From contig NC_090319.1 of the NCBI RefSeq assembly GCF_040869045.1, forward strand, positions 378,711,601 to 378,775,600: a stretch of DNA of 64,000 bases, in the 5' to 3' direction. Position 1 is the stretch's first letter. Every line of letters begins with the position of its first letter. The translations under genes and the position numbers were made by a program. This document shows, one piece after another, positions 35,572 to 46,724 of the stretch. The notes under the pieces are model-generated. The model was not told the origin of the DNA, did not search any database, and saw nothing but the letters and a program-made list of their open reading frames with translations. Source of the DNA: Eurosta solidaginis. Taxonomy: Eukaryota > Arthropoda > Insecta > Diptera > Tephritidae.

Positions 35572-37265
35572 CAAGTAAGGAAGGCTAAGCTCGGGTGTAA
35601 CCGAATATTACATACTCAGCTGAGAGCTTTGGAGACAGAATAAGGGAAAATCACCATGTAGGAAAATAAACCTAGGGTAACCCTGGAATTTGTTTGTATG
35701 ACATGGGTATCAATTGGAAGTATTAAGGAGTATTTTAAAAGGGAGTAGGCTATGGTTCTATAGGTGGACGCCATTTCGGGATATCGCCATAAAGGTGAGT
35801 CAGAGGCGACTCTAGAATGTGCTTGTACGATATGGGTATCAAATGAAAGGCGGTAATGAGTATTTTAAAAGGGAGTGGGCCTTAGTTCTATAGGTGGACG
35901 CCTTTTCGAGATATCGACCAAAATGTGGACCAGGGTGACCCAGAACTTCATCTGTCGGGTACAGCTAATTTATTTATATATGTAATACCACGAAGAGTAT
36001 TCCTACAAAGTTTTCAAGGGCTTTTGATTTCACCCTGCAGAACTTTTTCATTTTATTCTCCTTAATATGGTAGGTGTCACACCCGTTTTAGAAAGTTTTT
36101 TCTAAAGTTTATATTTTGCGTCAATAAACCAATCCAATTACCATGTTTCATCCCTTTTTTCGTATTTGGTACAGAATTATAGCATTTTTTTAATTTTTCG
36201 TATTTTCCGATATCGAAAAAGTGGGCGTGGTTATAGTAGGATTTCGACCATTTTCTATACCAAGATAAAGTGAGTTCAGATAAGTACATGGACTAAGTCT
36301 AGTAAAGATATACCGGTTTTTGCTCAAGTTATCATGATAACGGTCGAGCGGAAGGGCAGACGGTCGACTGTGTATAAAAACTGGGCATGGCTTTAAACTA
36401 ATTTCCCCCATTTTCACAGAAAGCAGTTACCGTCATAGAATCTCTGTCCCTACCAAATTTCACAAGGATTGGTACATTTTTGTTCGACTTATGGCAGTAA
36501 AAGTATTCTAGACGAATTAAATGAAAAAGGGCGGAGCCACGCCCATTTTGAAGTTTTCTTTTATATTTATATTTTGTTGCACCATATCATTACTGGAGTT
36601 GAATGTTGACATAATTTACTTATATACTGTAAAGATATTAAATTTGTTGTTAAACTTTCACTTTAAAATTTTTTTTTTTAAAAGTGGGCGTGCTCTTCAT
36701 CCAATTTTGCTAATTTTTATTTAGCACATATATAGTAATAGTAGTAACGTTCCTGCCAAATTTCATCATGATATCTTCAACGACTGCCAAATTACAGGTT
36801 GCAAAACTTTTAAATTACCTTCTTTTAAAAGTGGGCGGTGCCACGCCCGTTGTCCAAAATTTTGCTAATTTTCTACTCTGCGTCATAAGTTCAACCCCCC
36901 CACCAAGTTTGATCGCTTTATCCGTCTTTGGAAATGAATTATCGCATTTTTTCGGTTTTTTCGATATCGAAAAAGTGGGCGTGGTTATAGTCCGATTTCG
37001 TTCATTTTAAATAGCGATCTGAGATGAGTGCCCAGGAACCTAAATACCAAATTTCATCAAGATAACTCAAAATTTACGCAAGTTATCGTGTTAACGGGCA
37101 GACGGACGGACGGACGGACATGGCTCAATCAAATTTTTTTTCGATACTGATGATTTTGATATATGGAAGTCTATATCTGTCTCGATTCCTTTATACCTGT
37201 ACAACCAACCGTTATCCAATCAAAGTTAATATACTCTGTGAGCTCTGCTCAACTGAGTATAAAAA
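35572..37265 (+). repeat. Family A repeat, full-length copy 2 (1.69 kb)
   Basis: It has the same termini and internal order as 26550-28223, with GACGGACGGACGGACATGGC at about 37102. The first part carries an extra partial duplication of the GTTCTATAGGTGGACGCC block (about 35757 and 35889). No coding capacity. Confidence 0.9.
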
Positions 37266-37309
37266 GGGCGTGGGAACCAAGTACTCCTGTGTTATGGCCG
37301 TAGTACAGA

Positions 37310-37600
37310 TGCGTCATCGATATTGTAGTGAAGTTTTATAACACATCATCGATAACAAACTTATAACATGCCATTAACAATTGGTAACACTTTAGTAAAA
37401 AATCGATATTTATCCGATAGCAAATCGGTGCCTTTTTGTTGACTTATCTATAGCTTTTCGATAAATCATTGATAACTTTCGATAGTTAAATTATAAGTTT
37501 TTGATAAAAAATATATGACTTTGTGACACCAATCGAGTACTTGTCGATAGCTTTTTGCTGAAATTTTACATACATATACATTTTTGATAAATAATCGATA
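37310..37600. repeat. Family D CGATAA-rich array
   Basis: Variants of AAATCGATAACTTTCGATA recur, as at 8694-8935. It lies just downstream of a family A copy. Confidence 0.75.
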
Positions 37601-38389
37601 ACTCGACCGTAGACGCGAACGAATTCATATATTTTCATAAAAGTAACAGCGAAAAGCGTAAGCATAAGCAAAGTGCACGGACGTTAATGCGTAGTAGGTA
37701 AGACGCTAATTCGCACTAACTCGTACCAGCGTGTTAGCGTATCAGCGTAAAAGACATTCTGGAGTTTTAATATAATAGTTATATTATTAATCACAGTCGT
37801 TGTGGTTGCCTTAACTATAATCGGAATCGTAGTCGGAAGAATTAGCATATGGGTGTGAAGAAGAAACATAAGCTAATAGCATTTAGCGTATTTACGTATA
37901 GATAGTATTACGTATAGTGCAGGCATGAAATCGTAAGCCGCATTAGCGTGGTTGATACAATTTAAAATTTTTTAATTTCAGTGGCCATCTTTGTAAACGT
38001 AAACGTTATGGCGTACGGTGTAAACGGGTGTTAACGTATTTATGTATTTGTGAAGACTTAGCAGCGTACACGCATACAAGAACGTATTCTTGATTTTGCT
38101 ATTGCTTGCTCTGTGTTAGTGTTGTAAAGTATTTTTACGTATAATAGAAACCTGTTGTGTAGTTAGGAAAAACTCAACGCTGCGCTTCCAATGCCAGCCA
38201 ATGAAACAATTTAAATGTATCCTAGAAACATTTTGCAGTTTCGCTCTTTGCACATACAAACTCAAACGTGCAGTACAAACATTTATATGGATGCAAAAAA
38301 AATAGTAACAAAACCGTTGCTGTTCAGTTTTATTTCCTTTATATTAGGTCGGTTGAATGTTTGTACGCATTTTCAATACAAATCATGCA
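37601..38389. repeat. Degenerate GCGTAA/ACGTA short-motif field and unassigned DNA
   Basis: From 37600 to about 38100, TTAGCGTA, AGCGTAAGC, ACGTAAACGT and variants recur irregularly. The remainder is unassigned. Confidence 0.55.
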
Positions 38390-38462
38390 ATCGATTTTTA
38401 AGTAACTTCTTGTTAAGCTACGAACATGAAACTTCACAAATGGGTTAGGACACCGAGACAAA

Positions 38463-38871
38463 GCTGTGTTTTTTTCACGTCTATATACGTTTACGCTTAA
38501 ACTTTATGTGTGCTGCTAAGCGATAAACTTTAAATACACCTCTGAAATTGCTACGCATAAAATTAGTACTACTAAATTTCAATACGCATTATCCTCAGAT
38601 GTAACTGAAATATGTGTCCACGTTTCACCCTCTGCACTAATTCCATGTTTTCTATGCGCGTCCACTATATATCACAACTGATTCAGCTATATGTTATACA
38701 CAGAAATACAACATAGGGTTGTGTCTTCGCTTTTCGGTACACCCTGTAACTGTAGCTAGTTGTTTAACCACTGCCGCTAAATGGGTCTCCTAAGCATTAT
38801 CTAAGCGAGGATAGGCGTTTTTTTTCACGCGCAAACGAAACGTATATGCGTGTAAAAAAAAAAACACGGCT
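38463..38871 (-). mobile_element. MITE of about 410 bp, copy 1
   Basis: It begins GCTGTGTTTTTTTCACG and ends in a poly(A) run plus AACACGGC, and is related in inverse orientation to 63571-63983 over its whole length. The inverted termini are rich in CACGCG/CGTATACG elements. No protein. Confidence 0.85.
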
Positions 38872-39051
38872 AAAGCAACAAAAGGGGAAAAAATCCGTTA
38901 GGTGGCGCACGGATCGAAATAATTAGATAAGAATGTGGAAATTTTGAATTTTGAGATCGGTTTTAAGTAACTCCCCATTTATCTACAAACGTGAAACATC
39001 ACATCTAGGTTAAGATACCGTGAAAAAGGAACAAAAAGGAAAAAAATTCCA

Positions 39052-39239
39052 AGTTTACAAACGGCGATGGTTACTAGGACATGTTTCTGAATTTTATATG
39101 GCTTAGCAGCTACAGGCATCTACCTTTGCACTGATATGAATGTTGGAAATTCGAGTTCAATGCTCAGCTCCCGAAAGCTAGCTGATGAAGAAGTGAAATT
39201 CAGAAACATGTCCTAGTAACCATCGCCGTTCGTAAACTT
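39052..39239. repeat. 188-bp inverted-repeat element with a tRNA-like core
   Basis: Arms 39052-39094 and 39197-39239 pair at 42 of 43 positions (AGTTTACAAACGGCGATGG on the left). The core has an A-box-like TGGCTTAGCAGCT and a B-box-like GAGTTCAATGCTC, 46-50 bp apart. The core is related to 32399-32485 and the right arm to 29540-29590. Confidence 0.8.
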
Positions 39240-39430
39240 ACAATTTTTCTCTAATATCAAACCATTGTATAAAGCAATATGAGCAAAGCTCGTTAATTAA
39301 ATACATAGGAAAAAATTCCGTTAGATGAGAATTTGAAAAATTTTGAATTTTGATAGAGATTTTTAAGTAACTTCTCATTGAGCTACAAACGTGAAACTTC
39401 ACATATTAGATAAAGTTTGTGCGGAACGCG

Positions 39431-39653
39431 GGGTGCATCTTGCGATCAATTTCCAAGAGACTACAATCTTGGAACTTCATCCACATACTCACTTGTAGCA
39501 ATTCAAGCTTGGTATATATGAACAATTTTCAAGTAGCTTTAAAACTAATGTAGCTTGACGTGCTTTCTGATCTGAATTTATAAAAGTAAGTTTTTCACCT
39601 TGTAATAAATAAGGCACTACCCTTTTCCACCTGGAACTAAAAAGTAGAAAATA
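39431..39653. other. Unassigned short stretch
   Basis: No feature recognised. Confidence 0.4.
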
Positions 39654-40021
39654 AAAAAAATAAAAATTAAGCGTTTCCTCTATATAAATGGACAAAATCA
39701 GCGAAAAATTTATCCTTATATAAAGGCATATTTTTGCTAAACTTTGATTTTTAAATTTTGACATAGAAATTGTAAAAATATTATGAGAAGCAAAAATATA
39801 AAAGTGGAAAGTTGGCAGAAAAGGAGTCAATTTATCAATATATAGTCAACAAATTGCGCTCCAGCTTTATATTTTTATTTCTCATAAATATTTTTACAAT
39901 TTCTATGCCCAAATTTTAAAACTAAAGTTCAGCAAGAACATGTCTTTATATAATAATACACTTTTCGCTGATTTTGTATATTTATATAAAGGAAATGCTT
40001 AAAATATTTTTATTTTATTTT
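39654..40021. repeat. Foldback element with arms of about 150 bp
   Basis: Left arm 39654-39805 and right arm 39868-40021 are complementary in order: AATTAAGCGTTTCCTCTATA, CAAAATCAGCGAAAA, GACATAGAAATTGTAAAAAT and AGAAGCAAAAATATAAA each have a complement on the other side. The loop is about 60 bp. A diverged one-arm relative may lie at about 50690-50830. Confidence 0.8.
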
Positions 40022-40194
40022 TTTACGCAATAAATTTAGTGCAACGATTTAATGAATTTCAGCTTAAAAGTTGGATATGCACTCCCTCAGATATATAAAA
40101 TAGTTTTATTAGCTACACTTTTTTGTATCAATTGGTACGCTTATTTAAATAGCATTGGTATTTCAACTTTAATAGCACCAATTAGCTTCAGTTC

Positions 40195-41318
40195 TTTTTA
40201 TACTCAGCGTGCTTTGCACACAGAGTATATTAACTTTGATTGGATAACGGTTGTTTGTACAGGTATAAAGGAAACGAGATAGATATAGACTTCCATATAT
40301 CAAAATGATCAGAAACATTTGATTGAGCCATGTCCGTCCGTCCGTCCGTCCGCCCGTTAGCACGATAACTTGAGTAAATATTAAGATATCTTCACCAAAT
40401 TTGGTAAACGAGCTTATCTGAACCCAGAATAGATTGGTATTGAAAATGAGCGAAATCGGATGATAACCACGCCCACTTTTTATATATATAAAACTTTGGA
40501 AAACACAAAAAACCTGATAATTTAGTAAGTAATACACCTAGAATGTTGAAAATTGACATGTTGACTGAAATTGAGACTCTTGAGAAAAATTAGAAAAAAA
40601 GGGGATGGGGCCCGACTTGTGATAAAATCAATTTTACAAATACTTTTAATCATAAATAAAAAACCGTTAAACCTATCGTAACAAACTTCGGCAGAGAGGT
40701 TGCCTTTACTGTAGGGAATGATTTGAAGAAAAATTAACGAAATCGGTTAAGGACCACGCCCACTTTTATATAAAAAGATTTTTAAAAGGGTGGTGGACGA
40801 ATAAAATAAGCTACATCTTTGCAAAAAAGGGCTTTATATCAATGGTATTTCATTTCCAAGTGGATTTAAAAGTGCAAATAAGAAAAACTTTAAACTATAA
40901 AAAATGGGTGTGGCACCGCCCCTTTTATGACTAAGCAATTTTCTATGTTTCGGGAGCCATAACTGGAAGAAAAATTAAAGATCGTAATGAAATTGTGTAC
41001 ACATATTTTCCTTATAGCAGAAAATATTTCTAGTAAAAATGGACGGGATCAGTTAAAGACCACGGCAAATTAGATATAAAACAAGCTTAAAAGGGTCGTA
41101 GACTAGAATAATAAGCTATAACTTAGCAAAAAATAGTTTTGAATTAATGATGTTTCACTTATCAAGTTTTATTGTAAGAGGAAATGGGGAGAAATTTTTT
41201 TAAACGGGCGGTGCCACGTGTTATGTAGAAAAGTAATTTATCTGAAATGAAATGTACAATTGAAGCTCACGCTGAGTATATAATGTTCGGTTACACCCGA
41301 ACTTAGGCACCTTTACTT
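40195..41318 (-). repeat. Family A repeat, divergent subfamily copy (1.1 kb)
   Basis: It ends at the complement of the family start (GGTTACACCCGAACTTAGGC at 41290-41309) and starts at the complement of GAGTATAAAAA (40195). The middle repeats GGCGTGG/CCACGCC boxes but differs in sequence from the three full copies. The copy at 4455 belongs to the same subfamily. It ends about 80 bp from the beat exon. Confidence 0.85.
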
Positions 41319-41400
41319 CTTTTTTTCAACTTCACAATTTTCCCTTAACCAATTTGTGGAAAGCATTTTTTTTTCTCTATTTTCATTTCTTTTTACCTAC

Positions 41401-41554
41401 CTGAAAAACTCTTGCCCATCCTTGTACCACTTAACTGAATTAAGTGTGCGATTACCCATTTCATAACTGCAAAATAGTTTGGCTTTTTGTGCGGCATCGA
41501 TTATGCGCGGGACGGAGAGATTTGAGAGGTAGAGCGCCTGATTCATGTGAATGT
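41401..41554 (-). CDS. beat-like: beat-family gene, exon encoding first half of Ig domain 1
   Basis: The exon follows a TTTTTTTTTCAG acceptor (41555-41557) and ends at TTTTTCAG|GTAGGT. It encodes IHMNQALYLSNLSVP, RIIDAAQKAKLFCSYEMG and NRTLNSVKWYKDGQEFF, 50 full codons. LFCSY gives the B-strand cysteine and VKWYKDGQEFFR the C strand with the Ig tryptophan; SVKWYKDxxEFFR followed by YSP is a hallmark of Beat Ig domain 1. It enters in phase 1, as expected after a signal-peptide exon, and leaves in phase 2, matching 20514-20722. The exon before it was not found. Transcription is on the minus strand, so the promoter would lie at higher coordinates or beyond the window. Confidence 0.9.
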
Positions 41555-43120
41555 CTGAAAAAAAAATATAATTTAAAATTGAAAGCTTTGTATGTAGTTA
41601 ATATAACTATTGAAAGGAAAATATTTATAGTAAAGCAAGTATGGAATTTTTGATTTAAATCAATTACATGAAATGAATTATAGTTAATCCTCAATTTCTT
41701 CGAAGGTGAACCTGCAATATAGCTCTCGATATATTAAGGTCAACAATGTTGTTAAATATTTTGCATTGCAACTCCTTTAAATAAGTAGAGCCTTATTTGT
41801 TATTTGTATAAATATGTTTGTATGTATGTGCCCAGAATATAAAACAATTAAATCCAAAACAAAAAGTTCATAAATCTCTGCAACTTATCACCATTGTAGC
41901 CAGTAGCTGGTAACAACATCAAAGGCTAAATAATTTATGTGTAGCAAGCTTACCCATTCTTATAATCCCAAGATACATATACGTCAAAATAGAACAATAG
42001 TTATGTAAAACCCTTTACAAAGGTTAGCACTTCAGTAAGTTAGAAAGTGTTTCCATAATAATGGTATCAATACGCTACAAGATGTTATCAGCTCTTAAAT
42101 GAGATTAGCGTAAAAGTAGGATGTGTGCCTGTGTGTTTGAAAAGGCAAGGAAATTAATGAGTACTAATGTTAATGGAATTTAAACGGTCTGAATATGGCC
42201 AAATACACTCATAACATACTACTATATTCATACAAATATAATTGTTTGTGCATTTTTTACCGTAATGAAAAATATATAAAAAGCATAAAGCTTGCGCCAT
42301 TTGAAATCTCATCAACCTAGTAATGGATTAAGTTCAGTGAAATAGGGATTATGTAGAGCAATTAACGCTTTCATTATAATCCGACAAAACCGGCGAATAG
42401 CATACCAAAAGCCACAGCTGACCAAACCAACCAATCTAGTAAGACTGAGAAAAAAAAAAACTAATTGAAAATGCTTTTGGTCTTAGCTATCTGCATATGT
42501 GAAAGTTATATATCCATGTAATACGCACCTTACATACATATATGTATGTGGATGTGAATGTGTTTGCGGCAACTATATGGACTAACCATAAACTTGCCAC
42601 ACGTAAAGGCTCATAAAGAAATTAAAGGATCTTCGCATTATCAGATCTGTTACATTATGATGCCGCATATGTGATGGAGGCGAATATATAATTGCATGTC
42701 TTTCTTTTCCATTTATAGCTCTAGCAATTTTACTACGGTATGTCCATCGAAACTTGCCCAGGCTGCACGTAAATCGAATAGACGCGCATATAAATGTTAG
42801 CAGCTGCTAACAGCGTGGATGATGGGAGGAAAATAAGCAACAAACTAAGATAACTTTTGTGGCCTAAATGAATGAACGAATTAGAAATGATATGCTCTTA
42901 TGTGGGCGAGTATGTGTATGGTGTTATGAAAACGTACATAAATATTGAAACTGGCGAGTAATTGGGGTTCAGAGTGTAACAGTAATCTTTTGCTAATGAG
43001 TTGTAAAAAAAAAATAGAGTTAAAAAAACTAAAAACAAAACCGCTTTTAAAGCACTTAGGACTTTAAATTAAACGTATTTTGATATTGTTTTTGTTGCCT
43101 TTGCGGCCTTTGAACTGTAA
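41555..43120. other. Upstream intron of the beat-family gene, nothing recognised
   Basis: AT-rich with scattered ATGTATGT simple repeats. No coding frame or repeat family identified. It is presumed intronic because the exon at 41401 begins inside the protein. Confidence 0.45.
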
Positions 43121-43310
43121 TAATTTTAATAATCTTAAACGAGCTCTAGGCCACACATTAAATAAAACACACACACTTGTTATATATATTTAGCGACATA
43201 TTTAGGTCAAAAATCGAAATATCGACGTAAATATATCGCTAAATATATACAATAAGTGTGTGTATTTTATTTAATGTGTGGCCTAGAGCTCGTTTATTAA
43301 AATTATTGTG
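43121..43310. repeat. Near-perfect palindrome, arms of about 85 bp
   Basis: Left arm 43121-43205 and right arm 43227-43310 contain AACGAGCTCTAGGCCACACA and its complement, AAATAAAACACACACACTTG and TTTAGCGACATATTTA. The loop of about 21 bp is itself semi-palindromic (GTC...GAC). A few mismatches. No protein. Confidence 0.85.
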
Positions 43311-44299
43311 AACGTATTTTAAAAATACGCTCTAGACAATTATGATAAAAAAATTTTAATTCAGAATAAGAAGCGTGCGGTTCTTGACATATTAAATGTA
43401 ATAATTATTTTATTTTCTATCTATAAGGATGGGGTTATAAAAATCCAGAAAAATAAACTCCACGCTTTTACTCTGAGTTTAAAAAGCGAGTTGAATTAAA
43501 ATTTTTCATTCATTATTATTTTTAAATATTTTTTTTTTAACTTATTTTTTCGAAGTGCTTAAAAAGCGTGTTTTTTTTTTTATTATTTTTTAAATATATT
43601 ATTAAGTTCTTGTTTTTGTGCTGGTCTCAATTCATTAAAAATATGGTAATGTCCTTATCCCCGAAAAAGTTACATGGTCAAGCAGATATTTCCTAAATGG
43701 CCACTACACCAAATTTTTAAGTCACAAAGCCAGTTCGCTTTATAGCCACTTAAAATTGCCCTTATGTTTTTTGACCTTATGTTACGCCTCCATAAAGTTA
43801 TTGCACTTGTTCTTGATACGTGTTCAATTGAACTTATGGCAATTTTAAGTGGTCATAAGGGCAATTTGTGTCTCATCTTTATCAGAATATTTTATTGTCA
43901 TTTGTCTTTGAGACGTGCGCAAAGTTAAAATTAACCTTATGGCCATTTGAAGTTGTCATAAGGTCAATTGCCCATGTGTCCATTGACCTAATGTCAGCCC
44001 ACATTGTCATCGGTGTTCGAAAAGTGTTATAGTTGCTAAAAATCGAGCTCAAAGGAGTTGGTTACATACAAACAAAGATACAAACATGCAGGTGAAGCTA
44101 ATATGAGTATGTTATGAGAGCTTTAGATGTGGAGCATATTTACAAATCAATCAAATAATGGAATATCAACTCATGTCCATTAACGGTTCGATAGCACCCA
44201 AAGCAGAAAATTTTTCTGAGCACAAGTTCAATATATTTTGACTGGAGAATATGTTTTTTCTGAGCAAATACTGATATAGCGAGTTCTAAAAATATTCTG
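43311..44299. repeat. AT-rich DNA with inverted CATAAGGGCAATT repeats
   Basis: CCACTTAAAATTGCCCTTAT (about 43734) is the complement of AAGGGCAATTTTAAGTGG-type sequence near 43841. Further variants (CTTATGGCAATT, CATAAGGTCAATTG) occur up to about 43990. It is probably part of an unknown non-autonomous element. Confidence 0.5.
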
Positions 44300-45040
44300 G
44301 GATATACTTAGCCACTTTTTATTTGCTATCGAAGTATTGACAATTTGTTATCGAGGAGTTAACGGTTTGTTATAAACTGGTTACGAACATTTAATCCATA
44401 TATTATCAAGGAGCTATCGATTTTTTATAGGTCTGTTACCGATAAAGTATATATGAGTTATCGATTCAGATCGCATTGTAATAAATTTGCTATTGATAAC
44501 AAAGGCTATCATCGACATGTTATCAGTTGGTTATCAAACAATTGTCGATTTATTTTTGAGAAGTTATCTATTCGCTTTCAAAAAGTTAACGATAAATAAG
44601 CAAAATATTATCGATATCATATGGAAGAGCTTTCAATTTTCTAATTAAAAGTTATCAATTTTCTATGGACGAGTTATGGATATGTTCTCAAAAATTTATC
44701 GAATTGTTATTAAATTATTTTCTGTTTGAGTTAAGCTGGCTCTTGGTATGGTGTAATAAAAACACAGGAAGTTCTTGTAAAACCGATATATTTCGATTGC
44801 CTTCGGTAATCGTCCTCAGGGCAAATTTATTTTCACGCTTGCACCATCGGACGTGGAGTATTATACACCAAATCAGCTAATCAAAATGTAATTAATTTGG
44901 TATCGATAAGTTTGCGAGTAATTTTGGGAGTGTTATCAAATTCTTATGGATGACACATCTGCAACTCGTCCTTTAACTAGCTGAGGACTCGGCGATAACA
45001 AGTCGACATCAAACCGATAACTCTATCCACTCCACATTGA
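44300..45040. repeat. Family D CGATAA-rich array with a small inverted-repeat insert
   Basis: GTTATCGATTT, AAGTTATCGAT and variants recur from 44300 to 44700 and again at 44895-45030. The interruption at 44750-44872 starts TGGTGTAATA and ends TATTATACACCA, so it may be a short MITE. Confidence 0.7.
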
Positions 45041-45146
45041 ATTTCACGAGTACTTGAAATTCACGCTTATTTTTGTTCCGCATTAAACATCATATTCTCG
45101 AATATTCCACTGTTGTTGATTCTCGCTGTTGCCTCATCTTCAGCGT

Positions 45147-46545
45147 TTATGCGTTTATGTGTTTTTTTTTGTTTGTTTTACGAGGAGGAAGCATCGAAAG
45201 CCTCATGTTAGTGTGGGATTTTAACCGCACTAAACCTCCTTCCTTCTCGACATCATCGAAAAGCTTAAGAAAGCATTCGCGCTTACTATCTTTTATTGTT
45301 CTCTTAAGTACGAGTCGCGCTCTTTTGTAGGTAGCTCTGCACTCTAGAAAGTCCGGTCTCCATCTGGCTTGTTGATAGCGCCTCCTAGCCTGAATACACT
45401 CTCTCCTTAGGGAGTGTATGCGCTCGTTCCACCAAAATGTGGAACAATGTTGTTTGCGCTTGGGCTTTCTAGTCATTGACGAATCGCATGCTGCTCTAAT
45501 ATCTACCATTAATTTATTCGCCATGTCGGTGGCACTTCCTCTATGTTCGACTGTTGTCAACATTAGCTTGAATATGTCGGGGTCAAAAGTATTGATATTC
45601 CAACCTCTGTTTTTTAAGGGTGGCTTTATAGTGGGCCGCCCTCCCCCCTCGAGGTTGATGTCCACAAAGTCGCTGAGTGATCGCTTTGGGTATAGAAATC
45701 ACTGATTTTCCACTCAGCCAACCTGTAGAGATTGGCGCTGACACTCGTTATGTCGATTACGGAGCCGAACCCGTTTCTTAAAAAGGTGTTTTGCCCACCC
45801 ACGTTAAGGAGCGCTACATCAAGGCATGCAAACGCTTCGAGCAGAGCCCTGTGTTTGGAAGATGTTCTCTGTGAGCCCCACTCTATAGCCCATGCATTAA
45901 AGTCTCCCGCGATGACAAAACGCTCCCGCAACGTCGCATCCATGGCTACTTTCCCGACGATTTCTTCGAAAACGTCCGGCGGAATACTATGTGGTATATA
46001 GCAACTGTAAAAGTAAATCCCATCTATCTTACCGCATACGAATCCTCATTCCTTAAGTATGTATTAATTCCGCATATAAGCGACTATATCTGCAGGACCA
46101 AATAGCAGCCTTGCTCAAATCGTCTTGTATCCAATTCGCAGTCTTCGCTCTGTAGGGCTCACTAGGAAGTGCTAAGTAAATCTTCAACTCCAAAACTGTT
46201 TGTGATAGAAGGTCCTGGGCTGCTTCAAAATGGTTAAGGTTAAGTTGCAATAATCTCATAAAGGTCTTTGTTTACGGACCGATTCTTTATATACTGGGCA
46301 CTTATAGCCACCATTGTGATGGTCTGTACCGCTGAGCCCTCTTCTATAGCGCACAATAAGCACTTAAGCGCGTTAGTGCATGATTTCGCCACGTGCCCTT
46401 GGCCCCCGCACTTAAAGCAAACACTTTTGAGATTGGATTCGGTGCGGTAGTTTCTTGCTATGTGTCCGACAGTTAAAGCATCCTTTCGGCTGAACTTTTG
46501 CTCGGACTCGGTATATAAGCAATCCGATTCGGACTTTACCACTTC
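45147..46545 (-). pseudogene. LINE 5' part: ORF1 zinc knuckles, APE-type endonuclease, linker
   Basis: Minus strand. 46542-46240 encodes the end of a Gag-like ORF1 with CFKCGGQGHVAKSC and CLLC knuckles. It overlaps 46259-46053, which starts MRLLQLNLNHFEAAQDLL as APE endonucleases of R1/LOA-type LINEs do. 45943-45626 has GDFNAWAIEWGS and SDHSA endonuclease motifs. 45665-45147 is the linker before the reverse transcriptase. A frameshift or stop separates the endonuclease pieces. The reverse transcriptase is missing, so the 3' part is lost rather than the 5' part, which is unusual for LINEs. Confidence 0.9.
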
Positions 46546-46724
46546 TCGTAAGTTCCAGCGTTTACGTGTGTGTGTGTGTGGATTTACATAGTTATCAGCT
46601 TATCTGTTGCCGTTCTTGTGGTATTATTATTATTATTACGAGGCCTAGAAGCACTGCGACATTTGTGCAGATCTATTGTGCATAAACTTTCACCTAATTT
46701 TGTATATGGAGGCTTTTGATGTAT
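46546..46724. other. Junction between two LINE pieces, with microsatellites
   Basis: GT repeat at 46566-46580 and ATT repeat at about 46622-46640. It may hold the 5' UTR of the LINE to its left. Confidence 0.5.

Larger units (their letters stand above)
38390..39430 (+). repeat. Family C repeat units interrupted by two MITEs
   Basis: Three partial units of the repeat seen at 51850-53120 (opposite orientation): TTTTTAAGTAACTTCT with ACGAACATGAAACTTCAC (38398-38440), GTTAGGTGGCGCACGGATCG (38899-38918) with TTTTAAGTAACTCC, and GTTAGATGAG with TTTTTAAGTAACTTCTC (39312-39390). The MITEs at 38463 and 39052 have landed in this array. Confidence 0.7.
20723..41400 (-). other. beat-like: 20.7-kb intron of the beat-family gene
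   Basis: It is bounded by donor AG|GTAGGT at 41401/41400 and acceptor TTTAG at 20723. The phase-2 junction restores an arginine codon and an uninterrupted Ig domain. Repeats listed separately fill a large part of it: LINEs on both strands, a solo LTR, family A and B members, MITEs and arrays. Confidence 0.85.
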
